Assembly (NCBI RefSeq): GCF_020424085.1
Contig: NZ_CP080203.1
Location: 2,604,001-2,668,000, forward strand
DNA: 64,000 nt
From: Mycetocola spongiae
GTDB taxonomy: Bacteria; Actinomycetota; Actinomycetes; Actinomycetales; Microbacteriaceae
Reading direction: 5' to 3'
The notes below the pieces were generated by a model. That model had not been told where the DNA came from, did not search any database, and saw only the letters and a program-made list of their open reading frames with translations. The position numbers and the translations under genes were made by a program. Numbering within the stretch: position 1 is the stretch's first letter; each line of letters begins with the position of its first letter. Below are positions 49,604 to 57,294 of the stretch, one piece after another.

Positions 49604-51829
49604 CTAGGCGCGGAGGCGTCGGCGTACGAGCAGCGCGGCACCGGCGGCCAGCAGCAGCGCGGCCAGGCCCGCGGCCAGACCCGGCGCGGCACCGGTAGCC
49701 GAGAGCGCGGGGCGCGGCTTATCGCCCGCACCGACCGCCGGGTTTGTCACGGCCTCGGCCGGGGGCGTGGAACCCGGGGTGTCCACCACGCTCGCGGCGG
49801 TGACCTGCACCGTGACCGAGGCGCTGAACTCACCCACGGTAGCGGTGATCACGTGGGGGCTCGCCGTGGGGAAGGTCACGGTATTGCCCACGATCACATC
49901 GCTGTCCACCGAGCTGGTGAGCACGGCACTCGCGGTGAGATCCTCGCGCACGGTACCCAGGGCGTCCACCCCGGAGACGGTCGCGCTGATCGTCTCGCCG
50001 GCCTTCGGGGTCAGGGTGGACAGGGTCAGCGAGACCCCGGCGCGCGGGGCCGCCTCCACAAATGCCGCCCGCCACGGACCCCAGTGCCCCGAGGAGTTCT
50101 GGGCCCGGGTGAATACGCGGGTATGCGCGGCGGTGGTGGCCTCCGCGGGGAGGGAACCGGAGAAGGTCACGCTAGGGCCCTCTCCCTCGACGCTCAGCGC
50201 AACGGTGCTGCCGATCCGGGAGCTATCGGCGGCCACGGCGGCCTCGACGGCGGTGATATCGCGCACGGCGGGGCGGCGCGCGGCCGAGGCCGCGGCGGTG
50301 CCATAGGTATCATCGCTCGCGGCACCCGACACGGAGATCGACAGATCCGCGTCGCGCTCGGCGGTGAGCTCCGTGATGGTGGAGCCCAGGGGCGCGGTAT
50401 AGGGCGCCCGGGCGGCGTGGGCGGCCACGTTCACCGCGGGACGATTCACCGACCACAGGGCCTCGGCGCGGCCATAACCGGGATAAAAACCACCCGTGTC
50501 TCCATTGCCGATCTCATAGGTGAAGGCGGGGATACCCAGCTCGGAATAGATCCAGTCGATATCGTTTCCCGCGTTGTTATAGAGGATCTCCCCGGCCTTA
50601 CCGGTCTGATAGCCATTGCTCAGCGACTGGCGGAAGCCCGAGGCGACCAGCGCGTCCAGGTTGGGGACCGGCGCGGTCTTGTTATAGGCATAGGGATAGA
50701 TCACATAATTTGAGGAGGAGTGCAGCGTCACAAAGGTGCCCGTGCGGGTATCGGGGGCGCGGGTGGTCTCGCCCACCCGATACGTGCCAAAGAGATTCTT
50801 GAGCAGCGCCTCAAGGTGGTATACCTCGGGCTCGGAGTGCGCGGCGGTTCCCTTATAGGTGAGCGAGGTCGGGATTGCGGAGGTATTCACCCCGCCCCAA
50901 TCGGTGCCCCAATTGCGGTTGAGGTCCACGCCCGGCTGGACGCTGTTCCAGCGCGTACTGGTCTGCACAAAATCCGTGTCATTGGCATTTTTACGCTGCC
51001 ACGCGGTGCTGGTGGCGGCGGGGGCCGCATCGCCCGCGGCGTTAACCACGAGGTTCGGATCGGAGAGCCCGGCCTGGGCGAGCTCCACACCATCGGGGTT
51101 ATGGGTCAGGATGACCCAGACCTCGGTGCTATCCAGCAGGCTGGTGGCCTCGGGGTCGGTGCCATAGCCGTTCAGCAGCTCGGTGGCATAGCGCCACGCA
51201 AACTCTCCCGCGATGACCTCGCGGGCATGGGTCTGCCCGATCAGCACAAAGCGGGGCTTACCCTCCTGGCCATCGGTCCAGGAGGGCGCTGACTGCACCC
51301 CCGCGGTCAGGCGCAGCGCGATCAGGTCGTGGCCGCCGCGGCCCTGGGTCTTCAGCCAGGAATCGCCATAGTCCACGCGCTGGGCCAGCTCGGGATAGGC
51401 GGCGGCCACATCGGCGGCAAAGCGCTCATAGGAGGCCACCGTGCGGTAACCCCCAAAATACGTTTCATACTCGGTGCCGGCGAGGCGCTCGGGCAGGGGA
51501 TAGGCGGGGGCCGCGGCGCGGGCGAGGGAGGACCGGGCGGCGGGTGCCGCGCCGAGGCTCTCGGCATAGGTGCCCGAGCGGGTGATGCTGATGCCGCGCT
51601 CGCCGAGGAGCGTGCGGGTATGGGAATCGCCAAGAACCACGAGGGAGGAACCCTCGGAGGTGACGATATCCAGGTCCTGAATCTGCGCGGCCGCGGAGGC
51701 GGGCACGGTATAGAGATACGCGAGGTCATCCTCGGCGGAGGCGGCGGCCTGTGGGCCAAGCGCCAGCGCACCAAGTCCAAGCGTGGCGGCGAGGAGTGTC
51801 GCGCCGGCGCGGAGTGATCGGGGAGCCAT
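49604..51829 (-). CDS. Secreted zinc carboxypeptidase (M14) with sorting-like C terminus
   Basis: A 741-residue protein. The signal peptide covers about residues 1-31. The M14 domain (about 120-460) has the zinc-binding HAREVIAGE (His201, Glu204), the substrate-binding DLNRNWG (Arg305), the third zinc ligand His370 in TLHSSSNY and the catalytic Glu439 in FTYEIGNG. About 280 residues of beta-rich region with Ig-like features follow. The C terminus has LSATG, a hydrophobic segment and RRRLRA, resembling a sortase signal with a variant LPXTG motif. ATG 51829 is preferred because GAGG lies at the right distance. It would trim C-terminal amino acids from peptides at the cell surface. Confidence 0.88.
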   Translation of the reverse strand: MAPRSLRAGATLLAATLGLGALALGPQAAASAEDDLAYLYTVPASAAAQIQDLDIVTSEGSSLVVLGDSHTRTLLGERGISITRSGTYAESLGAAPAARSSLARAAAPAYPLPERLAGTEYETYFGGYRTVASYERFAADVAAAYPELAQRVDYGDSWLKTQGRGGHDLIALRLTAGVQSAPSWTDGQEGKPRFVLIGQTHAREVIAGEFAWRYATELLNGYGTDPEATSLLDSTEVWVILTHNPDGVELAQAGLSDPNLVVNAAGDAAPAATSTAWQRKNANDTDFVQTSTRWNSVQPGVDLNRNWGTDWGGVNTSAIPTSLTYKGTAAHSEPEVYHLEALLKNLFGTYRVGETTRAPDTRTGTFVTLHSSSNYVIYPYAYNKTAPVPNLDALVASGFRQSLSNGYQTGKAGEILYNNAGNDIDWIYSELGIPAFTYEIGNGDTGGFYPGYGRAEALWSVNRPAVNVAAHAARAPYTAPLGSTITELTAERDADLSISVSGAASDDTYGTAAASAARRPAVRDITAVEAAVAADSSRIGSTVALSVEGEGPSVTFSGSLPAEATTAAHTRVFTRAQNSSGHWGPWRAAFVEAAPRAGVSLTLSTLTPKAGETISATVSGVDALGTVREDLTASAVLTSSVDSDVIVGNTVTFPTASPHVITATVGEFSASVTVQVTAASVVDTPGSTPPAEAVTNPAVGAGDKPRPALSATGAAPGLAAGLAALLLAAGAALLVRRRLRA

Positions 51830-51984
51830 GGGTGGTGTCCTCATTCTGCTGGGGGAAAAGATTCCCTTGACCCTAGGCGGGGGAGGCGACCACCCGCCGG
51901 GCACCCCGTCATGTGCTGTCATGTGTCGTCATGTGAGGTCATGCTTTTTCTCCCGCGGCGGTCTTGCGGTAGTAGCCTAGGGGC

Positions 51985-52037
51985 GCAAAAAACCGCGCAC
52001 CGTAGTGCCACCCGGGGGTGGCTCTACGGTGCGCGGT
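51985..52037 (-). terminator. Terminator of the YrdB family gene
   Basis: A 22-bp stem with two mismatches (ACCGCGCACCGTAG...GCCACCC and its complement) followed, in the leftward direction, by a run of T residues. Typical intrinsic terminator 13 bp beyond the stop. Confidence 0.85.
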
Positions 52038-52049
52038 AACGAGGGGAGG

Positions 52050-52412
52050 CTAGTCGGCCAGCTGGCGGCGGCCGTGGATCAGGCCCGAGACGGCGGCCAC
52101 CACGGCAAATACGGCGGCGACGATCTGCATCGGCCCACCCAGGCTGAAGAGCGCAAGCGCGGCGGCGAACATCACGATGATCTCGACCAGCGAGCGGCCA
52201 AAAAGATCCAGGTGGAAAACCGCGCGCGGGGAGTTGAACAGCGCCCAGATCAGGATGACCAGCGCGGGGGCGGCGATACCCACGCCGATATTCCACGGGA
52301 ACGGCCAGGAGAAAATACCCCACATTGCCACGGCCGCAATCGCGACGAGCTCGAGGAAAAAGCGGAGGATATCGTTGGGCCCAAACCGGGGGCGTGAGGT
52401 TGCGTCAGACAC
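52050..52412 (-). CDS. YrdB family protein (DUF2568), membrane
   Basis: A 120-residue membrane protein with four predicted hydrophobic segments. NDILRFFLELVAIAAVAMWGIFSWPFPW at the start and FHLDLFGRSLVEIIVMFAAALALF in the middle match the YrdB/DUF2568 family. Function unknown. GTG start. It has its own strong terminator and is the last ordinary-GC gene before the AT-rich insert carrying the TIR gene. Confidence 0.82.
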   Translation of the reverse strand: MSDATSRPRFGPNDILRFFLELVAIAAVAMWGIFSWPFPWNIGVGIAAPALVILIWALFNSPRAVFHLDLFGRSLVEIIVMFAAALALFSLGGPMQIVAAVFAVVAAVSGLIHGRRQLAD

Positions 52413-52530
52413 CCCTCCAGTCTAGGCGATGCCGACGCCCGGTCCGGTACGTGGGCGCGGGGCACCCGGTTTAGTCCAACGAGGGAAGACGCGCTCGGTT
52501 ATGTTCGTTTGAGTTCAATAGGATAGACGC

Positions 52531-53598
52531 ATGACGGACCATGATTTTGACGTTGCAGTTTCGTTCGCTGGAGAAGACCGTGCATATGTTGAAAGCGTAG
52601 TAAAAATTGTGAAGGATGCTGGATTTAAGGTTTTCTATGACGAAGACCAAAAAGTTGAATTTTGGGGCGAGGATCTCACCGAATATTTTCCGGATGTTTA
52701 TGAGCGTCGATCACGTTATGTAGTGATGTTCATTTCAAAAAATTATGCGGTCAAACCTTGGGCTCGGTTAGAGCGGCGTAGTGTCCTAGCCCGCGCTCTA
52801 AACGAAAAAAAGAGTTACCTGCTTCCGGTACGAATTGATTCTACGAATCTTCCCGGTGTACGTGAAACAATTGGATATCTCGATGCACAGCTAGAAAAAC
52901 CTGCTGAGGTCGCAACGGCAATTTGTAGAAAGCTGGGTGCTTCAGGCGTAGTCGAAGATGGTGCTCGTCTTTTTAACGGGAGGGTGCCTCGGACGGCGTC
53001 TGAACACGGGGTGCTGCTTGGAGAGCGTCCTCCCGCATGGGAGTATCTCTCTTTGGCATATCATCTTTTTAATAAAATGGAATTATTGCAGCGGCAATAT
53101 GCTGATCATCGACTTGGTTTTGCGATACCTGATGTATTCCTCGCGGATGAAGATTTGGGCGAAACTGTTTCGCAGCAAGTCATCATCCCTAGCGCTATAG
53201 CAGATATGCTCGAATCGCTATTGCTAGGACCTGCACAGGAAGAGGCAACTGGTAAACCGGGGCAAGAGGGGAATCCGGCTCTGATCGAAAGCCTCGCCGA
53301 ACGTGTTATCACACTTTACGAGAGACTTTTGAATTGGAAAGCAACAATGCTGTCATTTGCGGCCCAATCGGATGAAGGTCGAATGGTGATTAAAGCGATT
53401 TCAGCCTTTGCAGATCAACCTATTGAGGCGATGCATCGGTTTGTGTTTGATTATCGTGATCTCGCGGATGGGATTAGTCCTCGACTGTCTCAGGGAGAAA
53501 ACATTTCGTTGACAGTGCCGCTTAAATTTGAGGTTCCTGAGTCAGTCTCCAATGAACGGAATCGTGCCTGGAAAGCTTTTCTGAGGAATCATGGTTAG
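52531..53598 (+). CDS. Stand-alone TIR-domain protein with an unassigned C-terminal domain
   Basis: A 355-residue protein. Residues 4-130 form a bacterial TIR domain: FDVAVSFAGEDRAYVESV at the start, GFKVFYDEDQKVEFWGEDL, then VVMFISKNYAVKPWARLE with the Ser69/Tyr72/Trp77/Glu81 pattern, in which Glu81 corresponds to the catalytic Glu of NAD-cleaving TIR enzymes. The remaining 225 residues are not recognised; they look mixed alpha/beta, contain a Gly/Glu/Pro-rich linker (about 233-248) and end in LKFEVPESVSNERNRAWKAFLRNHG. No membrane segment. The gene is far AT-richer than all neighbours (many TTT, GAT, AAA, ATA codons), indicating transfer. A nucleotide-signalled or self-sensing defence NADase is the most plausible role, unproven. 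Confidence 0.85.
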   Translation: MTDHDFDVAVSFAGEDRAYVESVVKIVKDAGFKVFYDEDQKVEFWGEDLTEYFPDVYERRSRYVVMFISKNYAVKPWARLERRSVLARALNEKKSYLLPVRIDSTNLPGVRETIGYLDAQLEKPAEVATAICRKLGASGVVEDGARLFNGRVPRTASEHGVLLGERPPAWEYLSLAYHLFNKMELLQRQYADHRLGFAIPDVFLADEDLGETVSQQVIIPSAIADMLESLLLGPAQEEATGKPGQEGNPALIESLAERVITLYERLLNWKATMLSFAAQSDEGRMVIKAISAFADQPIEAMHRFVFDYRDLADGISPRLSQGENISLTVPLKFEVPESVSNERNRAWKAFLRNHG

Positions 53599-53756
53599 TG
53601 GTTGTTCTAGGCAGATTCCTTTCAGGAGAGCGGAACAATAATTCACTTGAAGAACAGGTGCACAAAGCGTACCGTGTGTCGCTCTCTGACCCCGTGCAGA
53701 GTCGCCGTTTTATTTGGATAAGACGTCACCAAGTGATGAAGAGAGATCTGGTTTAA
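53598..53756 (+). CDS. Small ORF overlapping the TIR stop codon, possible gene remnant
   Basis: A 52-codon frame starting at GTG 53598, overlapping the last base of the TIR stop (TAGTG). It would encode VVVLGRFLSGERNNNSLEEQ and a basic, aromatic C-terminal half ending RRHQVMKRDLV. No ribosome binding site of its own is seen, but termination-reinitiation is possible. It could be the truncated start of a partner gene, since another frame (53714-53950) continues with similar composition. Evidence is weak. Confidence 0.22.
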   Translation: MVVLGRFLSGERNNNSLEEQVHKAYRVSLSDPVQSRRFIWIRRHQVMKRDLV

Positions 53757-53989
53757 ACAGGGGAGAGCTGAGAAACATTTTCGGTGCGTGTCGATCGGTC
53801 ATTGGGGAAAGTGGAATTTCGATTTGTGCGTTAGTTCGTGGCTCACTGGCTTCATTCGAAATCCTCGCGCTTTTGCGGAGGTCTTTGCTTGGGCAGATCG
53901 CACCGCGTATATATGACGCGATTACATGTTTTGGCTTTTTCTCGCGCTGAGCCCAACATTTTCTTGACCTTTGACCGCCGCGGCGCGGC
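53757..53989. other. AT-rich tail of the TIR insert
   Basis: About 230 bp of low-GC sequence without a supported gene. The frame at 53714-53950 on the plus strand (78 codons from TTG) has no ribosome binding site. GC rises abruptly after about 53960, near the stop of hpaD. No inverted terminal repeat or target duplication is seen. Confidence 0.4.
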
Positions 53990-55060
53990 CTAGAGCGTAT
54001 GGCCGAGCTTATAGCCCTCGTCTCGATCACCCTCGCGGGTATAGGAGAAGCCATCCGCGCCGATCGTGACCGCGAGCTCGCTCGGCTCATCACGATGAAC
54101 CACCGGCTGCGGGTTGCCATCCAGGTCGAGGACCAGCGAGGCCTCGGTATACCAGGAGGGGACCACCGCGGTGCCCCACCAATCGCGGCGCTGGTTATCG
54201 TGCACATCCCAGGTGACCACCGGATTATCCGGGTCGCCCGTGTAATAGTCCTGGGTATAGATCTCCACGCGGTGACCATCCGGGTCCAGGAGATAGAGAT
54301 AAAACGCATTCGAGACGCCGTGCCGGCCGGGGCCGCGCTCGATCAGATCGGATTTACGCAGGGCCCCGAGCTTGTCACAAATATAGAGAATATTATGCTT
54401 CTCGTGGGTGGAGAAGGCCACGTGATGCATGCGCGGGCCATCACCCCCGGTCATCGCCGTATCGTGCACCGTGGACTTCCGTCGCATCCACGCGGCATAG
54501 GTCACCCCGTTCTCGTCCTGGATATCCTCGGTTACCCGGAATCCCAGGTCCTCCATATAGCCGCGCGCCCGCTGCACATCCGGGGTCACCTGGTTAAAGT
54601 GATCCAGCCGCACGAGGGCCCCCGCGCCATAGAGGTCATAGCGCCAGGCCAGGCGCTCCACGTGCTCCACCTCGTGGAAAAACTCATAGGGGAACCCGAG
54701 CGGATCCACCACGCGCACCGAATCGCCGATGCCCCGCGTGAAGCCCCGCGGATTGCGCTCCACCCGGCAGCCCAGCTCCTCATAAAACGCCACCGCCCGA
54801 TCCAGATCCTCGGGGGCGCGCACCCGATAGGAGAACGCGGCCACCGCGGCCACGGGGCCCAGGCGCAGCACCAGGTTATGGTGGATGAACTCCTCAAAGG
54901 AGCGCAGATAGATCTCGTTCTCGGTTTCCTCCGTGACCACCAGGCCGAGGATATCCACATAGAACTCGCGCGAGCGGGCGAGATCGGTGACCACCAGCTC
55001 CATATACGCGCAGCGCAGAATATCGGGAGGGGTCGCGGTAGGGGTATTAATACGTGTCAT
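53990..55060 (-). CDS. hpaD: Homoprotocatechuate 2,3-dioxygenase
   Basis: A 356-residue extradiol dioxygenase of the vicinal oxygen chelate fold that opens the ring of 3,4-dihydroxyphenylacetate. Two glyoxalase-like repeats are present. The metal ligands His154 (RLDHFNQ), His213 (MHHVAFS) and Glu266 (HRVEIYTQDYY), and the active-site His199 and Tyr256, each fall one residue before the corresponding residues of the Brevibacterium fuscum enzyme (155, 214, 267, 200, 257). ATG 55060 is preferred over the one two codons earlier because GAGGA is then 8 bp upstream. It is the last gene of the leftward hpaG-gntR-hpaE-hpaD operon. Confidence 0.95.
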   Translation of the reverse strand: MTRINTPTATPPDILRCAYMELVVTDLARSREFYVDILGLVVTEETENEIYLRSFEEFIHHNLVLRLGPVAAVAAFSYRVRAPEDLDRAVAFYEELGCRVERNPRGFTRGIGDSVRVVDPLGFPYEFFHEVEHVERLAWRYDLYGAGALVRLDHFNQVTPDVQRARGYMEDLGFRVTEDIQDENGVTYAAWMRRKSTVHDTAMTGGDGPRMHHVAFSTHEKHNILYICDKLGALRKSDLIERGPGRHGVSNAFYLYLLDPDGHRVEIYTQDYYTGDPDNPVVTWDVHDNQRRDWWGTAVVPSWYTEASLVLDLDGNPQPVVHRDEPSELAVTIGADGFSYTREGDRDEGYKLGHTL

Positions 55061-55093
55061 GATCATTTCCTCGTTGAAATTTTCGGGGTGGTT

Positions 55094-56587
55094 CTAGTGG
55101 GCGCCAAAGCGCGGGGTGTGTACCTCGCCCAGCGTGATATGAACGGCCTGCTGCTCGGTATAAAAATCGATCGAACGGTAGCCGCCCTCGTGCCCCAGCC
55201 CGGAGGCCTTCACGCCGCCAAACGGGGTGCGCAGGTCGCGCACGTTATGCGAGTTCAGCCATACCATTCCGGCGTCGATGGACTGCGCAAAATTATGGGC
55301 GCGGGTGAGATCGCTGGTCCAGACATAGGCGGCGAGCCCATAGCGCACGCCATTGGCCAGTTCCAGCGCCTCCTCCTCGGCATCAAAGGGAGTGATCGCC
55401 ACGACCGGCCCAAAAATCTCCTCCTGGAAGATGCGGGCATCCGCTGAAACATCGGCAAATACCGTGGGGGCCACATAATTTCCCTCGGGCAGGTGCTCGG
55501 GGCGGCCGCCGCCGGCAAGCAGGCGACCCTCGGATTTGCCCAGCTCCACATAGCTCATGACCTTGGCAAAATGTTCGGGATGCACCAGCGCCCCCACCTC
55601 GGTCCGCGGATCCTGCGGATCGCCCACCACAATCGCGCGGGCGCGCTCGGCAAAGCGCTCGATAAACGCGTCATAGACCGGGCGCTCCACGAGGATGCGG
55701 CTGCCCGCGGTGCAGCGCTCGCCGTTCAGGGAAAACACCCCAAAAAGAGTGGAATCCAGGGCCGCATCCAGGTCGGCATCGGCAAAGATGATCGCGGGGG
55801 ACTTGCCCCCCAGCTCCATCGACATGCCCTTAAGATACGGCGCGCAATTGGCGAAGATCAGCTGCCCCGTGCGGCTCTCCCCCGTGAAGGAGATCAGCGG
55901 CACGTCCGGGTGCTTCACAAGCGCATCCCCGGCCTCCTCGCCGATGCCGTTGACGAGGTTAAATACGCCGCGCGGCAGCCCGGCCTCCTCAAAGATCCCC
56001 GCCCAGAGGCTGGCCGAGAGCGGGGTGAACTCCGCGGGCTTCAGCACCACGGTGCAGCCCGAGGCCAGCGCCGGGGCGAGCTTCCAGCTCTCCAGCATGA
56101 ACGGCGTATTCCACGGCGTGATCAGCCCCGCGACACCCGTGGGCTTGCGATTAACATAGTTGATCTGGCGGCCGGGCACCCGATAGGCATCATCGGCCTG
56201 GGCCACGATCAGATCGGCAAAAAACCGGAAGTTCTCGGCGGCGCGCTGGGCCTGGCCCAGCGCCTGGGTGATCGGCAGCCCCGAGTCGAAGGATTCCAGC
56301 TCGGCGAGGCGCGCATCCTGGGCCTCCACCAGATCGGCGATGCGGTTAAGTACCCGGGCGCGGGCGCGCGGCTGCATGCCCGGCCAGAGCCCCGTGGTGA
56401 ACGCCCGGGTGGCAGCGGCAACCGCAAGATCGATATCGGCGGACTGGCCGGCGGACGCCCGGGCATAAACGGTATTGGCCACGGGCTCAAGAACCTCAAA
56501 GGTCTCGCCGCCCACGCTGTCCACAAAGGAACCGTCGATATAGTGCCGAATGGTCGAGGGCAGGCCCTCGGGAACGTGATGTGTCAT
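55094..56587 (-). CDS. hpaE: 5-carboxymethyl-2-hydroxymuconate semialdehyde dehydrogenase
   Basis: A 497-residue aldehyde dehydrogenase that oxidises the ring-cleavage product of HpaD to the diacid. Catalytic Glu258 is in MELGGKSP and the nucleophile Cys292 in NGERCTAGSRI; the proton relay Asn is in GLITPWNTPFMLESWKLAPALASG. Length and the segment KSEGRLLAGGGRP fit the HpaE group. It overlaps the end of the GntR gene by 4 bp and precedes hpaD by 33 bp. Assignment to HpaE rests on motif pattern and operon context. Confidence 0.92.
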   Translation of the reverse strand: MTHHVPEGLPSTIRHYIDGSFVDSVGGETFEVLEPVANTVYARASAGQSADIDLAVAAATRAFTTGLWPGMQPRARARVLNRIADLVEAQDARLAELESFDSGLPITQALGQAQRAAENFRFFADLIVAQADDAYRVPGRQINYVNRKPTGVAGLITPWNTPFMLESWKLAPALASGCTVVLKPAEFTPLSASLWAGIFEEAGLPRGVFNLVNGIGEEAGDALVKHPDVPLISFTGESRTGQLIFANCAPYLKGMSMELGGKSPAIIFADADLDAALDSTLFGVFSLNGERCTAGSRILVERPVYDAFIERFAERARAIVVGDPQDPRTEVGALVHPEHFAKVMSYVELGKSEGRLLAGGGRPEHLPEGNYVAPTVFADVSADARIFQEEIFGPVVAITPFDAEEEALELANGVRYGLAAYVWTSDLTRAHNFAQSIDAGMVWLNSHNVRDLRTPFGGVKASGLGHEGGYRSIDFYTEQQAVHITLGEVHTPRFGAH

Positions 56588-57294
56588 CGTTGACTCTTTC
56601 CTTCACTGGGGGGCTTCTGGTGCGATTGATGCGCAAGCATCGCGTCGAGGGTCGCGGTGCGGTGGGCCCGCACCACCCGCTCGATATCCTCCGCATCGGC
56701 GGCGGTCTCGATTAACCGCAGGATCTGTTCGTGCTCGTCCACCGATTCGCGGGCGCGGCCCGGCACAAAGCTAAACGTGGAGTGGCGCAGCACGGCCATC
56801 CGATTCCAGCCGCGGTGCACGAGGTCGAGAATATGCGGGTTGGGGCATGCGGTGAAGATCGCGGAGTGGAACTCCTGGTTCAGCGCGGTAAAAAGCTGCG
56901 GGTCAAAATTATTCAGGCTCTCGATCATCCGGGCGTTGATCGCGCGGGCGCGGGCAATATCCTGCGCGTCGATATACGGGGCCGAGAGCGAGGTGGCGGC
57001 GCCCTCGATGATCGCGAGGGTCTGCATCGTATGCAGGTATTCGGTCTCCTCCACGAGGGCCACCTGCGCGCCCACGTTTCGCTCGAAGGTCACAAGCCCC
57101 TGCGCCTCGAGGCGACGGATCGCCTCGCGCACGGGCACCACGCTGATATCCAGTTCCTCCGCGATCTTGCCCAGCACGAGCCGGAAGCCGGGCACATAGC
57201 GACCGTCGTTAATGCGTTCCAGGATCCAGTCATAGGCCCGCTGGGACTTGCTGAGCGCCGGGGCGGGGGAGGAGGGGAGATTATCGGGGGTCAT
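56584..57294 (-). CDS. GntR family regulator of the hpa cluster (FCD type)
   Basis: A 236-residue FadR/FCD-subfamily GntR regulator. The winged helix (about residues 13-80) contains FRLVLGKIAEELDISVVPVREAIRRLEAQGLV, and the C-terminal FCD-like ligand domain has NQEFHSAIFTACPNPHILDLVHRGWNRM with metal-binding His residues and DEHEQILRLIETAADAEDIERVVRAH. ATG 57294 lies inside the preceding fusion gene (14-bp overlap). The ATCGTATACGAT-type sites in the cluster's promoters are the likely targets, with a pathway intermediate as inducer. Confidence 0.9.
   Translation of the reverse strand: MTPDNLPSSPAPALSKSQRAYDWILERINDGRYVPGFRLVLGKIAEELDISVVPVREAIRRLEAQGLVTFERNVGAQVALVEETEYLHTMQTLAIIEGAATSLSAPYIDAQDIARARAINARMIESLNNFDPQLFTALNQEFHSAIFTACPNPHILDLVHRGWNRMAVLRHSTFSFVPGRARESVDEHEQILRLIETAADAEDIERVVRAHRTATLDAMLAHQSHQKPPSEGKSQR

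Noticed and set aside
53714-53950. 78-codon plus-strand frame after the TIR gene
   Set aside because: TTG start, no ribosome binding site, no known motif; described as part of the AT-rich tail.
53710-54309. 199-codon minus-strand frame overlapping the end of hpaD
   Set aside because: Most of it is a shadow of the hpaD coding sequence in another frame.
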